In this document: positions 46,605 to 56,360 of the stretch, one piece after another
How the letters are laid out: each line of letters opens with the position of its first letter
How positions within the stretch are numbered: position 1 is the first letter of the stretch
Source of the DNA: Dickeya fangzhongdai
Lineage (GTDB): Bacteria; Pseudomonadota; Gammaproteobacteria; Enterobacterales; Enterobacteriaceae
Assembly: GCF_002812485.1 (NCBI RefSeq)
Contig: NZ_CP025003.1
Coordinates: 744,001 to 808,000, forward strand
Length of the DNA: 64,000 bases
Reading direction: 5' to 3'
Position numbers and translations under genes: made by a program
Notes under the pieces: generated by a model
What the model was told of the DNA's origin: nothing
Seen by the model: the letters and a program-made list of their open reading frames with translations, nothing else
Database searches by the model: none

Positions 46605-47705
46605 ATGGCAAACCACACTCCGTTGTATCAACAGCATCTGGCCGATGGCGCCAAAATGGTGGACTTTCATGGCTGGATGATGCCGCTGCACTACGGTTCT
46701 CAACTGGACGAACATCACATCGTACGCAACAGCGCCGGCATGTTTGATGTGTCGCACATGACCATCGTGGATCTGCGCGGCGCCCGCGTGCGTGAATTTT
46801 TGCGTTATCTGCTGGCGAATGATGTCGCCAAACTCACCCAGCCCGGTAAAGCGCTCTATACCGCGATGCTGACGCCCTCCGCCGGCGTGATCGACGATCT
46901 GATTGTCTATTTCCAGACCGAAGACTATTTCCGGCTGGTGGTGAACTCCGCCACCCGCGAGAAGGATCTGGCCTGGATCACCGAGCATGCCAAACCGTTC
47001 ATGGTGGAGATTACCGAACGTGAGGATCTGTCGCTGATCGCGGTGCAAGGGCCGCAGGCGCAGGAAAAAGTGCGCAGTCTGCTGAACGATGCCCAGCGTG
47101 AGCAAGTAGCCGGCATGAAACCCTTCTTTGGCGTACAGGCGGGCGACCTGTTTATCGCCACCACTGGCTATACTGGCGAAGCGGGCTATGAAATCGCGCT
47201 GCCGCAGGAACAGGCGGTCGGTTTCTGGCAACAACTGCTGGCGGCCGGCGTTAAACCCTGCGGACTGGGCGCGCGCGACACGCTGCGTCTGGAAGCGGGC
47301 ATGAACCTGTACGGTCAGGACATGGATGAATCCATCTCGCCGCTGGCGGCCAACATGGGCTGGACCATCGTCTGGCAGCCGGAAGACCGCCAGTTCATCG
47401 GCCGTGAAGCGCTGGAGCGTCAGCAGGCGGAAGGCACCGAACAACTGGTCGGCCTGGTGATGACCGAAAAAGGCGTGCTGCGTCACGGTCAGCCGGTCCG
47501 CTTTACCGATAATCATGGCGTCATGCAGGAAGGTGTGATCACCAGCGGGTCGTTTTCGCCCACGCTGGGCGTCAGCATCGCCCTGGCTCGTGTTCCCGCC
47601 GGTATCGGCGAACAGGCTATCGTGCAGATTCGTAATCGCGAGATGCCGGTGCATGTGACCAAACCCAATTTCGTTCGCGCCGGCAAGGCGCTGGTTCAGT
47701 TTTAA
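46605..47705 (+). CDS. gcvT: Glycine cleavage system aminomethyltransferase (T protein)
   Basis: GcvT transfers the aminomethyl carbon from lipoyl-H protein to tetrahydrofolate, releasing ammonia. The 366-residue protein shows the folate-binding features [15 protein letters not shown] and [11 protein letters not shown] near the N terminus, [13 protein letters not shown] at about 187-199, and the C-terminal barrel. GAGAGAAAAG precedes the ATG. It is the first gene of gcvTHP, and gcvH follows after 31 bp. Confidence 0.96.
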   Translation: MANHTPLYQQHLADGAKMVDFHGWMMPLHYGSQLDEHHIVRNSAGMFDVSHMTIVDLRGARVREFLRYLLANDVAKLTQPGKALYTAMLTPSAGVIDDLIVYFQTEDYFRLVVNSATREKDLAWITEHAKPFMVEITEREDLSLIAVQGPQAQEKVRSLLNDAQREQVAGMKPFFGVQAGDLFIATTGYTGEAGYEIALPQEQAVGFWQQLLAAGVKPCGLGARDTLRLEAGMNLYGQDMDESISPLAANMGWTIVWQPEDRQFIGREALERQQAEGTEQLVGLVMTEKGVLRHGQPVRFTDNHGVMQEGVITSGSFSPTLGVSIALARVPAGIGEQAIVQIRNREMPVHVTKPNFVRAGKALVQF

Positions 47706-47736
47706 TTTTTGGCGTTAATGGAAGGAGAAGGTGGCA

Positions 47737-48144
47737 ATGAGCAATGTTCCGGCAGAATTGAAATATACCTCGTCCCATGAATGGGTGATGGCGGAAGGCA
47801 ACGGCGTTTACAGCGTGGGCATCACCGAGCACGCGCAGGAATTGCTGGGCGATATGGTGTTTGTCGATCTGCCGGAAGTCGGCAGCACGGTCAACGCCGG
47901 TGATGACTGCGCCGTGGCGGAGTCCGTCAAAGCCGCGTCCGACATCTACGCGCCGATCAGCGGCGAAGTGGTGGAAATCAACGACGAACTGGAAGGCGCA
48001 CCGGAACTGGTGAACAGCGCGCCGTATGCTGAAGGCTGGCTGTTCCGCATCAAGGCGTCTGATGAAGACGAACTGAACGAATTGCTTGATGCCGCTGGTT
48101 ATCAGGCGCTGCTGGAAGAAGAAGACGGCGACGACGAAGAATAA
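47737..48144 (+). CDS. gcvH: Glycine cleavage system H protein
   Basis: GcvH is the lipoyl carrier shuttling the aminomethyl group between P, T and L proteins. From ATG 47737 ([17 protein letters not shown]) it is 135 residues, slightly longer than the E. coli protein because of an acidic C-terminal tail ([10 protein letters not shown]). The lipoylation lysine lies in [20 protein letters not shown] (about Lys65). AAGGAG at 47722-47727 is 9 nt upstream; the in-frame GTG 47731 is too close to it. Confidence 0.95.
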   Translation: MSNVPAELKYTSSHEWVMAEGNGVYSVGITEHAQELLGDMVFVDLPEVGSTVNAGDDCAVAESVKAASDIYAPISGEVVEINDELEGAPELVNSAPYAEGWLFRIKASDEDELNELLDAAGYQALLEEEDGDDEE

Positions 48145-48150
48145 GCCTGA

Positions 48151-48185
48151 CGCCCCGTTCGCTCCCCGCGACGGGGCGTTTTTAT
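48151..48185 (+). terminator. Terminator between gcvH and gcvP
   Basis: CGCCCCGT (48151-48158) pairs with ACGGGGCG (48171-48178), followed by TTTTTATT. It should lower gcvP relative to gcvTH unless read through. Confidence 0.75.
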
Positions 48186-48190
48186 TGTCC

Positions 48191-48268
48191 GCTTGTTTTT
48201 GTGATCTGTTTGTTTTGTGAATTGTTTGCTTGTTTTTCTGAATGATTTGCTTGTTTTCTGAATTAGTT
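48191..48268 (+). repeat. T-rich imperfect tandem repeats before gcvP
   Basis: Units of about 16-21 nt share GCTTGTTTT and TGAAT: 48191-48211, 48212-48227, 48228-48248 and 48249-48268. The last two differ mainly by one T and a few bases. They lie between the gcvH terminator and the gcvP start. Confidence 0.7.
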
Positions 48269-48313
48269 AATTGTGCTGCACATCACTGTGCTAAATGCAG
48301 GAAATTCCCCCAC

Positions 48314-51187
48314 ATGACCCAGACTCTCAGTCAGCTCGAACACGGTAGCGCCTTCACGGAGCGCCATATTGGCCCGTCGGCCGCTCAGCAACAACAGATG
48401 CTGGCCGCTATCGGGGCGGATTCACTGGACGGCCTTACCCGCCAGATCGTACCCGCCGACATCCAACTGCCCCAACCGCCGGCGGTAGGCGATGCCGCCA
48501 CCGAATATCAGGCGTTGGCCGAGCTGAAGGCGATCGCCGGCCGCAACCTGCGCTATAAAAGCTACATCGGCATGGGCTACCACGCGGTGCTGACGCCGCC
48601 GGTGATTCTGCGCAACGTGCTGGAAAACCCGGGCTGGTATACCGCCTATACGCCGTATCAGCCGGAGGTGTCGCAGGGACGTCTGGAAGCGCTGCTGAAT
48701 TTCCAGCAGGTGACGCAGGATCTGACCGGTCTGGAGCTGGCTTCCGCTTCGTTGCTGGATGAAGCGACCGCCGCCGCGGAAGCGATGGCGATGGCCAAAC
48801 GCGTCAGCAAGCTCAAGCAGGCAAACCGTTTCTTCGTCGCCGACGACGTGCATCCGCAGACGCTGGACGTGGTGCGCACCCGCGCTCAGACCTTCGGCTT
48901 TGACATTGTTACCGGCAACGCGGCTGACGCGGTGAAGTATGACGACGTCTTCGGCGTGTTGTTGCAACAGACAGGCACCACCGGCGAGCTGCATGACTAT
49001 CGCGCGCTGATGTCTGAGCTGAAAAACCGCAAAGTGATCATCAGCGTGGTGTCGGACATCATGGCGCTGGTGCTGCTGGACGCGCCGGGCAAACAGGGCG
49101 CCGACATTGTGCTGGGGTCCGCCCAGCGTTTCGGCGTACCGATGGGCTACGGCGGCCCGCACGCGGCGTTTTTTGCCTGCCGCGACGAATACAAACGCGC
49201 CATGCCGGGCCGTATTATCGGCGTTTCGCGCGATGCCGCCGGCAACACCGCGCTGCGCATGGCGATGCAGACCCGCGAGCAGCACATTCGCCGCGAAAAA
49301 GCCAACTCCAACATCTGTACCTCGCAGGTACTGCTGGCCAACATTGCCGGCATGTACGCGGTGTATCACGGGCCGCAGGGGCTGAAACGCATTGCCGGGC
49401 GCATCCACCGTCTGGCCGACATTTTGGCCGCCGGGCTGACCCAACGCGGTCTGACGCTGCGTCATCAGCACTGGTTCGATACCCTGACCGTTGAGGTCGC
49501 CGATAAGGCGGCGGTACAGGGCCGCGCGCTGAGCGCCGGCATTAACCTGCGCGCCGATCTGGATGGCGCGGTCGGCATCGCGCTGGATGAAACCACCAGC
49601 CGCTACGACGTGCTGGCGCTGTTCGCCGTGCTGCTGGGCGACGATCACGGGTTGGATATCGATACGCTGGATGCGGCGGTCAGCAGCCGGTCGGCGTCAA
49701 TCCCGGCGGCGTTGCTGCGCAGTGACGACATCCTGACTCATCCGGTATTCAACCAGTACCACAGCGAAACCGAAATGATGCGCTATCTGCATCGTCTGGA
49801 AAGTAAGGATCTGGCGCTGAATCAGGCGATGATCCCGCTCGGCTCCTGCACCATGAAGCTCAACGCGGTGGCGGAAATGCTGCCGATTACCTGGCCGGAA
49901 TTCGCCGAACTGCATCCGTTCTGCCCGACCGAACAGGCGCTGGGTTACCGTCAACTGATCACGCAGCTGTCCGACTGGCTGGTGCAACTAACCGGCTATG
50001 ACGCGGTGTGTATGCAGCCGAACTCCGGCGCTCAGGGCGAATACGCCGGTCTGCTGGCGATCCGCCGTTATCACGAAAGCCGTAACGAAGGCGAGCGCAA
50101 CCTCTGCCTGATCCCCAGTTCCGCCCACGGCACCAACCCGGCTTCCGCCCAGATGGCGGGGATGCAGGTGGTGGTGGTGGCCTGCGACAAGCAGGGCAAC
50201 ATCGACCTGCACGACCTGCGGGAAAAAGCGCAGCAGGCCGGCGATAAGCTCTCCTGCATCATGGTGACTTACCCGTCCACCCACGGGGTGTACGAAGAAA
50301 CTATCCGCGAAGTGTGCCAGATTGTTCATCAGTACGGCGGCCAGGTGTATCTGGACGGCGCCAACATGAACGCGCAGGTAGGCATTACCTCGCCGGGTCA
50401 CATCGGCGCGGACGTGTCGCACCTCAACTTGCACAAAACGTTTTGCATTCCGCACGGCGGCGGCGGTCCAGGCATGGGACCGATCGGCGTGAAAGCGCAT
50501 CTGGCGCCGTTTGTGCCGGGCCATCAGGTGGTGGCGATGGACGGCGTGTTGACTCGTCAGGGCGCGGTTTCCGCTGCGCCGTTCGGCAGCGCTTCCATCC
50601 TGCCGATCAGCTGGATGTACATCCGCATGATGGGCGCGCACGGGCTGAAACAGGCCAGCCAGTTGGCGATCCTGAACGCCAACTACGTGGCGACGCGCCT
50701 GAAAGACGCTTATCCGGTGTTGTATACCGGCCGTGATGATCGCGTGGCGCACGAGTGCATTCTGGACATTCGTCCGCTGAAAGAGAGCACCGGCATCAGC
50801 GAGATGGATATCGCCAAGCGTTTGATCGACTACGGTTTCCATGCGCCGACCATGTCGTTCCCGGTGGCGGGTACGTTGATGATCGAGCCGACCGAGTCGG
50901 AAAGCAAAGTGGAACTGGACCGTTTCATCGACGCGATGCTGGCGATCCGTGCCGAGATCGACAGCGTGGCGGCGGGCGAATGGCCGCACGAAGACAATCC
51001 GCTGGTAAATGCGCCGCACACCCAGACTGAGCTGGCAGCCGACTGGTCGCATCCGTACAGCCGCGAGCTGGCGGTATTCCCGGCCGGACAGACCCACAAA
51101 TACTGGCCGGCGGTGAAACGTCTGGATGACGTGTACGGCGACCGTAATCTGTTCTGCTCCTGCGTGCCGATGAGCGAATATCAGTAA
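48314..51187 (+). CDS. gcvP: Glycine dehydrogenase (decarboxylating), P protein
   Basis: GcvP decarboxylates glycine with PLP and passes the aminomethyl group to H protein. From ATG 48314 ([20 protein letters not shown]) it is 957 residues, the E. coli length. The C-terminal half has the PLP lysine in [21 protein letters not shown] (about 706). The ORF is open 24 codons upstream but that part is not conserved. The ribosome-binding site is weak (GGAAATTCCCCCAC). It ends the gcv operon with a terminator. Confidence 0.96.
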   Translation: MTQTLSQLEHGSAFTERHIGPSAAQQQQMLAAIGADSLDGLTRQIVPADIQLPQPPAVGDAATEYQALAELKAIAGRNLRYKSYIGMGYHAVLTPPVILRNVLENPGWYTAYTPYQPEVSQGRLEALLNFQQVTQDLTGLELASASLLDEATAAAEAMAMAKRVSKLKQANRFFVADDVHPQTLDVVRTRAQTFGFDIVTGNAADAVKYDDVFGVLLQQTGTTGELHDYRALMSELKNRKVIISVVSDIMALVLLDAPGKQGADIVLGSAQRFGVPMGYGGPHAAFFACRDEYKRAMPGRIIGVSRDAAGNTALRMAMQTREQHIRREKANSNICTSQVLLANIAGMYAVYHGPQGLKRIAGRIHRLADILAAGLTQRGLTLRHQHWFDTLTVEVADKAAVQGRALSAGINLRADLDGAVGIALDETTSRYDVLALFAVLLGDDHGLDIDTLDAAVSSRSASIPAALLRSDDILTHPVFNQYHSETEMMRYLHRLESKDLALNQAMIPLGSCTMKLNAVAEMLPITWPEFAELHPFCPTEQALGYRQLITQLSDWLVQLTGYDAVCMQPNSGAQGEYAGLLAIRRYHESRNEGERNLCLIPSSAHGTNPASAQMAGMQVVVVACDKQGNIDLHDLREKAQQAGDKLSCIMVTYPSTHGVYEETIREVCQIVHQYGGQVYLDGANMNAQVGITSPGHIGADVSHLNLHKTFCIPHGGGGPGMGPIGVKAHLAPFVPGHQVVAMDGVLTRQGAVSAAPFGSASILPISWMYIRMMGAHGLKQASQLAILNANYVATRLKDAYPVLYTGRDDRVAHECILDIRPLKESTGISEMDIAKRLIDYGFHAPTMSFPVAGTLMIEPTESESKVELDRFIDAMLAIRAEIDSVAAGEWPHEDNPLVNAPHTQTELAADWSHPYSRELAVFPAGQTHKYWPAVKRLDDVYGDRNLFCSCVPMSEYQ

Positions 51188-51243
51188 GCGCGGTTTTTAC
51201 AGTGTGAATAATTGGGAGGTGGTTCGAGAGCCTCCTGATACAA

Positions 51244-51276
51244 ACGGGTGCAGCGTGAGCGGCACCCGTTTTTTTT
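51244..51276 (+). terminator. Terminator after gcvP
   Basis: CGGGTGC (51245-51251) pairs with GCACCCG (51262-51268), followed by eight T. Confidence 0.85.
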
Positions 51277-51364
51277 GTCCGGCGTGGTAGAGTGGTCGCT
51301 TCTCCCCCTGAAAAATGAAGCGGGAGCCGAAGCAGAATTAATATTAATAGATGGCGGGAAAATC

Positions 51365-52015
51365 ATGTTAGGCATTCACGATATTTCACTGTTTATCCTG
51401 TCCGGCATTTTGCTCAACATCATGCCGGGACCGGATTCGTTGCTGATTATGACCAAGAGTTCGTCGCAGGGATGGCGCGCGGGCTCGGCTGCGGCGCTGG
51501 GCATCGGTTCCGGCACGCTGGTGCATGTTCTGGCCGCGGCATTGGGGCTGTCCGCCATTCTGGCTACCTCGGCCACCGCGTTTACGGTGGTGAAAGTGCT
51601 GGGGGCTGTCTATCTGGTGTATATGGGCGTGCAAGCGTTGCTGGATAAATCCGCTCACCGCGCTAATGCCGACAGCGGTGCTCTGCCGGCCAACCGGCCT
51701 GTGCTTTCCATGCGGAAAATCTACTGGCAGGGGTTCCTCACCAACGTGTTAAACCCGAAAGTAGCGCTGTTCTTTCTGGCGTTCGTGCCTCAGTTCATTG
51801 ACCCGCAGGCGCCGCAGAAAGCGCTGGCGTTTATCGTTCTGGGATTGATCTTCAATTTCAACGGCATGCTGTGGTGTCACTTTCTGGCCGCGTCGACCGC
51901 GTTGGCCAGCAGCAAGCTGAAAGTCAGCAAAATGGTGCGCTTCTGGCTGAATAAAACCATTGGCGTGCTGTTTATTTCACTGGGCGTGAAGCTGGCGATG
52001 ACGGCAAAAAACTGA
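51365..52015 (+). CDS. LysE/RhtB-family amino acid exporter
   Basis: From ATG 51365 (MLGIHDISLFILSGILLNIMPGPDSLLIM) it is 216 residues, a typical RhtB-family length. The N-terminal LNIMPGPD motif is diagnostic. About six hydrophobic spans are visible, with the FLTNVLNPKVALFFLAFVPQFI segment at about 126-147. The substrate is not predictable; relatives export threonine, homoserine or leucine. Earlier in-frame starts exist, but GGGA at 51357-51360 sits before this ATG. Confidence 0.88.
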   Translation: MLGIHDISLFILSGILLNIMPGPDSLLIMTKSSSQGWRAGSAAALGIGSGTLVHVLAAALGLSAILATSATAFTVVKVLGAVYLVYMGVQALLDKSAHRANADSGALPANRPVLSMRKIYWQGFLTNVLNPKVALFFLAFVPQFIDPQAPQKALAFIVLGLIFNFNGMLWCHFLAASTALASSKLKVSKMVRFWLNKTIGVLFISLGVKLAMTAKN

Positions 52016-52042
52016 CCGATACAGACATTTTTGTTCGCCGAT

Positions 52043-52067
52043 ATGAGCGGCCTCTGGCGCCGCTCAT
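52043..52067. terminator. Hairpin between the LysE-type and HD-domain genes
   Basis: ATGAGCGGC (52043-52051) and GCCGCTCAT (52059-52067), a perfect 9-bp stem between convergent genes; there is no T run. Confidence 0.5.
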
Positions 52068-52085
52068 GCGGTTGACGATCGTCGG

Positions 52086-52694
52086 CTATTTCAACCAGCC
52101 CTTCGCCTGCGCCTCTTCCAGGTGCTGTTTCAGATAGCTCCACAGCGCCGGGTTGACGTCGCTGATAAAGGCGTTGCGGCTCAACACCTGCTCCAGCCGG
52201 ATACCGTGTTCCACCCAGCTTTGGCCGCCGTTGTGCAGGTTCATCAGCACCGGCATTACACGGTCGATCATCAGCGCGAAACGTGCTTCGGCGGTATCTC
52301 CGGCTTCGTATTCGTGCCATAACGCCAGAAACTGGTCGTGCTGCGGTTGCGGCAGCAGGCCGAAAATGCGCGCCGCGGCGGCTTGCTCTTGTTCCTGAAT
52401 GGCTTCGCGGGCTTTCAGGTCATACACCAGCACGTCTCCGGCGTCGATCTCCACGATGTCGTGAATCAGCGCCATTTTCAGCACGTGGGTGATATCGATA
52501 CCGTCATCGGCATAAGGCGCCAGGCTCATCACCGCGACCGCAAAATGCCAGCTGTGCTCTGCAGAGTCTTCCTGACGATCGGTGCCAATCACCTTGGAAC
52601 GGCGCTGAACGCTCTTGAGTTTGTCGATTTCCATCAGAAACCGGACGATATCGGTCATGGGGCCGAAATCCAGTACGGGTAAAGCGAACGACAT
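52086..52694 (-). CDS. HD-domain phosphohydrolase (HDDC2/YfbR-like)
   Basis: 202 residues with the HD metal motif: His in SAEHSWHFAVAVM (about 44-56), HD in LIHDIVEIDAGDVLVYD (about 77-93), and a distal Asp in ALMIDRVMPVLMNL. This pattern fits the HD family of 5'-deoxynucleotidases (YfbR, YGK1, HDDC2), which need a divalent metal. Substrate assignment is inference. It is convergent with the LysE-type gene and divergent from the yqfA-like gene. Confidence 0.82.
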   Translation of the reverse strand: MSFALPVLDFGPMTDIVRFLMEIDKLKSVQRRSKVIGTDRQEDSAEHSWHFAVAVMSLAPYADDGIDITHVLKMALIHDIVEIDAGDVLVYDLKAREAIQEQEQAAAARIFGLLPQPQHDQFLALWHEYEAGDTAEARFALMIDRVMPVLMNLHNGGQSWVEHGIRLEQVLSRNAFISDVNPALWSYLKQHLEEAQAKGWLK

Positions 52695-52904
52695 CCGTTA
52701 ATCTCCTGCAATAAAGAGGCTCTATTGTAGGGGATGCGCCATAAGATGAACATGCAAGAATACCGTCTGAAAGCCGCTGATTTTTATTTTAGCGTACAGG
52801 TGTACACTGGAATTGTTCTCAGTTAAGCTGCTCAAAGCTTGCTCAGCGTGGCAGGGAAGGCCGCCGGTGCGAGCATAGGGGTAAGTGTGGGACAAGAGGT
52901 TTGC

Positions 52905-53555
52905 ATGAAGAAAAAAATGGGGGAATCGGGGTATACGCTGGCGGAAGAAGTCGCCAACAGTATCAGCCATGGAATTGGTTTTATCTTTGGGATTGTCGGG
53001 CTGGTGTTATTACTGGTGCAGGCGCTGGACAATGGCGCCACGTCTCTGGCTATCACCAGTTATAGTCTGTATGGCGGCAGCCTGATTTTACTGTTTCTCG
53101 CATCGACGTTGTATCACGCCATTCCTCATCAGCGCGCAAAACGCTGGCTGAAGAAATTTGATCACTGCGCCATCTATCTGCTGATTGCCGGAACCTATAC
53201 GCCTTTTCTGCTGGTGGGCCTTAACTCGCCGCTGGCGCGCGGACTGATGATCACCATCTGGAGCCTGGCGCTGCTGGGCGTCATATTCAAGCTGGCGTTT
53301 GCGCACCGGTTTAAAATGCTGTCGCTGATGACCTATCTGGTGATGGGCTGGCTATCGCTGATTGTTATTTACCAACTGGCGATGAAACTGTCCGTCGGCG
53401 GAGTGACGCTGCTGGCGATCGGCGGCGCGGTATATACGTTGGGCGTGGTGTTTTACGTCTGCAAGCGTATACCGTTCAATCACGCCATCTGGCATGGGTT
53501 TGTGCTGGGAGGCAGTGTGTGCCACTTTTTGGCGATCTATCTGTACGTGGGATAA
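52905..53555 (+). CDS. yqfA: Hemolysin III / TrhA family membrane protein
   Basis: From ATG 52905 ([25 protein letters not shown]) it is 216 residues; AGAGG at 52895-52899 is 5 nt away. The N-terminal SISHGIG, the central [33 protein letters not shown] and the C-terminal [16 protein letters not shown] carry the conserved His/Ser/Asp of the PAQR/HlyIII superfamily. About seven spans are visible. E. coli YqfA lies in the same yqfA-ygfZ neighbourhood. Its function in membrane energetics is not settled. Confidence 0.9.
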   Translation: MKKKMGESGYTLAEEVANSISHGIGFIFGIVGLVLLLVQALDNGATSLAITSYSLYGGSLILLFLASTLYHAIPHQRAKRWLKKFDHCAIYLLIAGTYTPFLLVGLNSPLARGLMITIWSLALLGVIFKLAFAHRFKMLSLMTYLVMGWLSLIVIYQLAMKLSVGGVTLLAIGGAVYTLGVVFYVCKRIPFNHAIWHGFVLGGSVCHFLAIYLYVG

Positions 53556-53583
53556 CCGGTGCAGATATCGCCGTCAGCCGGAT

Positions 53584-53616
53584 AAGCATCAGGGAGCCGG
53601 GGCATCCCCGATGCTT
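53584..53616. terminator. Bidirectional hairpin between yqfA and ygfZ
   Basis: AAGCATC (53584-53590) pairs with GATGCTT (53610-53616), with an inner CGGGG-CAT-CCCCG (53598-53610). It separates convergent genes. Confidence 0.6.
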
Positions 53617-53621
53617 TGCGG

Positions 53622-53655
53622 GACCGGTTACTCTTCCAGACCGGTTACTCTTCCA
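53622..53655. repeat. 17-bp tandem duplication at the ygfZ 3' end
   Basis: GACCGGTTACTCTTCCA is present twice, head to tail (53622-53638, 53639-53655). The second copy contains the ygfZ stop codon and its last two or three codons, so the first copy repeats these outside the gene. Confidence 0.9.
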
Positions 53656-54625
53656 AAGAATAAGGCAATGGCTGAATGGCGAGCTGGCTGCCGCTGTCGT
53701 CGCGCACCCGCAGCACGCTGTCAGCCTCCAGATCGTTGTTCAGCACCGCCTGAACCCACAACGTGCCGTCATGCAACTGGCTGGCCGCCAGCACGGTGCC
53801 GGTACGGCGCCAGTTATCGCCGAGTTTCAGTTCCAGCTCATCGCCTGCCGCGGAGGCCTGCGCACCGGTGCCCGCCAGCCAGTACAGCGCGCGTTTGTTG
53901 GCGCCGCGGTATTTGGCGCGCGCGACCATCTCCTGACCGGCATAGCACCCTTTGGTGAAGCTAATGCCTTGTAACGCCTGTAAATTGGTGGCTTGTGGAA
54001 TGAACTGTGCGCTGTTGGCGCTGTCAATAATGGGCAGCCCGGCCGCGATATCCAGCGCTTGCCATTGGCGGCTGTCGTTGAGCTTGACGCTGGCTTGCAG
54101 CGTTTCAATGAGCGCGGCGGCGCGTTGCGCATCCAGCACCAGCAGGAAACGTTCGGTGGGGTGGGCCAGATGCAACAGCGTCGCTCCCGGTTGCTGCACC
54201 ACGGCGTTATCGGCGTCGGGCAGCACATCGAACAGGGGGGCCAGATGCGAACGAATGTCGAGGCCCGCGGCGCCCAACAGCACCACGTTGTCGTCGGCCG
54301 CGATGGTGGTTTTGGAGAAGACCGCGTATTTTTTCAGCTCAGTCAACTGGCTATCCCGCACACTGCGGCGCTCCAGATAAGCCAGTCCGTCGCCATAATG
54401 GAACAGGCGCACATTGCTCCACATTTTCCCTTTGGCGTCGCAGTGGGCGCAGAGCACGTGCTGATCGGCCTGCAAGGCATCGACGTCGGCCGTAAGCTGG
54501 CCCTGAAGGTATTTGACCGTGTCCGGGCCGGTAAGGGTGACCAGCGCCCAGTCATCCAGCGCTATCAGGGTGGCGGGGAGTTGAGCAGAAGAAAACAGCG
54601 GTTGTGCGGTAAACGGATGAGCCAT
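53645..54625 (-). CDS. ygfZ: tRNA-modifying protein YgfZ, Fe-S assembly factor
   Basis: YgfZ is a folate-binding GcvT-like protein that supports certain Fe-S enzymes such as MiaB. The 326-residue product has the hallmark K-G-C-[FY]-x-G-Q-E as KGCYAGQE (about 225-232), plus the N-terminal [13 protein letters not shown]. It is convergent with yqfA and divergent from sdhE, as in E. coli. Its last codons lie within a 17-bp tandem duplication. Confidence 0.95.
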   Translation of the reverse strand: MAHPFTAQPLFSSAQLPATLIALDDWALVTLTGPDTVKYLQGQLTADVDALQADQHVLCAHCDAKGKMWSNVRLFHYGDGLAYLERRSVRDSQLTELKKYAVFSKTTIAADDNVVLLGAAGLDIRSHLAPLFDVLPDADNAVVQQPGATLLHLAHPTERFLLVLDAQRAAALIETLQASVKLNDSRQWQALDIAAGLPIIDSANSAQFIPQATNLQALQGISFTKGCYAGQEMVARAKYRGANKRALYWLAGTGAQASAAGDELELKLGDNWRRTGTVLAASQLHDGTLWVQAVLNNDLEADSVLRVRDDSGSQLAIQPLPYSLEE

Positions 54626-54935
54626 ATTACAATCCTGCGATGCGTAATGTCAGCGAATGACCCAATGGTAAAAGAGCGACAACGGTTTGCAAGCAGTTTA
54701 GGCTGTGTTCCGCCATAAGGCGGCGAACGGGGGGAATAGAAGGCGGGGGCGAGAAGGCAAAAGGATAGTCTAATCGTGCGATATGCTGCGCATCCGTGAA
54801 ATAGTACACGCGGTAATACGCGAAAATATGTCAAAGTGTTACTATTAGTAGAAGGCCATCAGGTAGAATAGGGTTACACCGACGGTCATCATCACCCTGC
54901 GCGGATAACCATACAGAGAAGTGGGCGAAATGAAC
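54626..54935. promoter_or_regulatory. ygfZ / sdhE divergent intergenic region
   Basis: 310 bp without a recognisable gene. The part nearest ygfZ is GC-rich (CGGCGAACGGGGGG); the part nearest sdhE is AT-rich, with TAGAAT at 54864-54869 as a possible -10 but no good -35. Both promoters should lie here. Confidence 0.4.
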
Positions 54936-55202
54936 ATGGACATCAATAACAAATCACGCATTCACTGGGCGTGCAGACGCGGAATGCGTGAACTGGATAT
55001 TTCCATCATGCCGTTTTTCGAGCATGAGTACGACACGCTGAGCGACGACGACAAGCAGCATTTCATCCGTCTGTTGCAGTGCGACGATCCCGACTTGTTC
55101 AACTGGCTGATGAACCACGGCGAGCCGGTGGATCCGGAGCTGAAGCGCATGGTTTCCCTTATTCAGACGCGAAATAAAGACCGTGGCCCAGTGGCAATGT
55201 GA
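54936..55202 (+). CDS. sdhE: FAD assembly factor SdhE
   Basis: SdhE promotes covalent FAD attachment to SdhA and FrdA. From ATG 54936 ([21 protein letters not shown]) it is 88 residues, as in E. coli; ATG 54930 and GTG 54921 are in-frame alternatives adding 2 or 5 residues. The flavinylation motif RRGMRELD (RGxxE) at about 15-22 and the [31 protein letters not shown] helical core are intact. It overlaps cptA by 20 nt. Confidence 0.94.
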   Translation: MDINNKSRIHWACRRGMRELDISIMPFFEHEYDTLSDDDKQHFIRLLQCDDPDLFNWLMNHGEPVDPELKRMVSLIQTRNKDRGPVAM

Positions 55203-55614
55203 TTTGCGTGTATCCTGGCGCATGCAGTTGTTTTCTCTGCTGACGCACGGGTTCCTGGTGCTGATGATCCTGCTGGCTCCCTGGCCGGACGGCTATGCGC
55301 CGCTGTGGCTGGGGTTGGTGACGCTGGTGGTGTTCGGTTTCGTGCGCAGTCAGCGCATCATCAAGTCGCGTCAGGGGGAAATTTCCCTGCATGGGGAAAA
55401 CCAACTGCACTGGCAACAGCGTGACTGGCAGATAGCCCGGCGACCGTGGGTGATGCGCAACGGCGTGTTGCTGTCGTTGCGGGCGACGACCGGCAAAGGG
55501 CATCAGCGCTTGTGGCTGGCGTCAGACAGTATGGGCAATGAAGAGTGGCGGCTGTTGCGCCAACTGTTGCTGCAGCATCCGCTGCAGGGCACGGAATCCT
55601 CCCGCCATCATTAA
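55183..55614 (+). CDS. cptA: YgfX/CptA family membrane protein (toxin CptA)
   Basis: 143 residues from GTG 55183 (GTG GCC CAG TGG), overlapping the sdhE 3' end by 20 nt. Two membrane spans lie at about 15-33 and 38-54, followed by a soluble domain ending [11 protein letters not shown]. coli CptA (YgfX) was described as a toxin affecting MreB/FtsZ, with SdhE (YgfY/CptB) as partner; in Serratia YgfX acts with SdhE on pigment and flavinylation traits. Which role applies here is unknown. Confidence 0.88.
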   Translation: MAQWQCDLRVSWRMQLFSLLTHGFLVLMILLAPWPDGYAPLWLGLVTLVVFGFVRSQRIIKSRQGEISLHGENQLHWQQRDWQIARRPWVMRNGVLLSLRATTGKGHQRLWLASDSMGNEEWRLLRQLLLQHPLQGTESSRHH

Positions 55615-55646
55615 GGCTGCCGGCGGGAGCCGCATCGAATCGGCAT

Positions 55647-55690
55647 CAGGCGTTGCATTAATGTCACGAATGGCATGCACGCAACGCCTG
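55647..55690. repeat. Inverted repeat between cptA and fldB
   Basis: CAGGCGTTGC (55647-55656) and GCAACGCCTG (55681-55690) are exact 10-bp complements with a 24-nt loop. They lie between convergent genes and have no T run, so this may be a weak bidirectional terminator. Confidence 0.55.
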
Positions 55691-55713
55691 AACGCCGCCC
55701 CTGGCGTAGCGCG

Positions 55714-56232
55714 TCAGAGTAACTCCGCCATTTCGTGCAGGATCTGCTCGCACCACTGTTGAATCCGCTCGTCGCTCATGTCGTACTGATTCACTTCATC
55801 CAGCGCCAGACCAACAAAGTGCTTACCGTCTTCCGTAACCGGTTTCGGGCTGGTGAAATCGTATCCTTCGGTCGGCCAGTAGCCGATAAAACTCACGCCC
55901 AGCGGCTTGAGCTGGTCATGCAACATGCCGAGCGCATCCAGAAACCATTCGCCGTACCCCAACTGGTCGCCCATGCCATACAGCGCGACAATCTTGCCTT
56001 TCAGGTTCAGCGTCGACAGTTGCGCCCAGACGGCTTCCCAGTCTTCCTGAATTTCACCGAAGTCCCAGGTGGGGATGCCAAGAATCAGCATCTCGTAGTT
56101 TTCCATTTCCTGGGGCGCAACGTCTTTCACGTTGTGCAGGTCTACCAGTTCCTCGCCCAGAATGTCGCGGATTTTCTCCGCCGCCATTTCGGTGTAGCAG
56201 GTGCTGGTGCCGTAAAAAAGTCCTATCTTCAT
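55714..56232 (-). CDS. fldB: Flavodoxin FldB
   Basis: A 172-residue long-chain flavodoxin, a low-potential FMN electron carrier. The phosphate loop is [16 protein letters not shown] (about 6-21). FMN loops are seen at [17 protein letters not shown] (Trp57 region) and [20 protein letters not shown]. It is upstream of xerD as in E. coli, convergent with cptA. Confidence 0.96.
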   Translation of the reverse strand: MKIGLFYGTSTCYTEMAAEKIRDILGEELVDLHNVKDVAPQEMENYEMLILGIPTWDFGEIQEDWEAVWAQLSTLNLKGKIVALYGMGDQLGYGEWFLDALGMLHDQLKPLGVSFIGYWPTEGYDFTSPKPVTEDGKHFVGLALDEVNQYDMSDERIQQWCEQILHEMAELL

Positions 56233-56360
56233 AAGTGTCTGATCGTGATTGCATCAATAAAGGCGGTATCGCAGAGCGTTTAGCCTAACGGAATATAACA
56301 GGGTCGTACAGGGCGGGAGCGGAAGAAGGGATGAAGGCGATGCCTTCATCCCTAAAAGAC

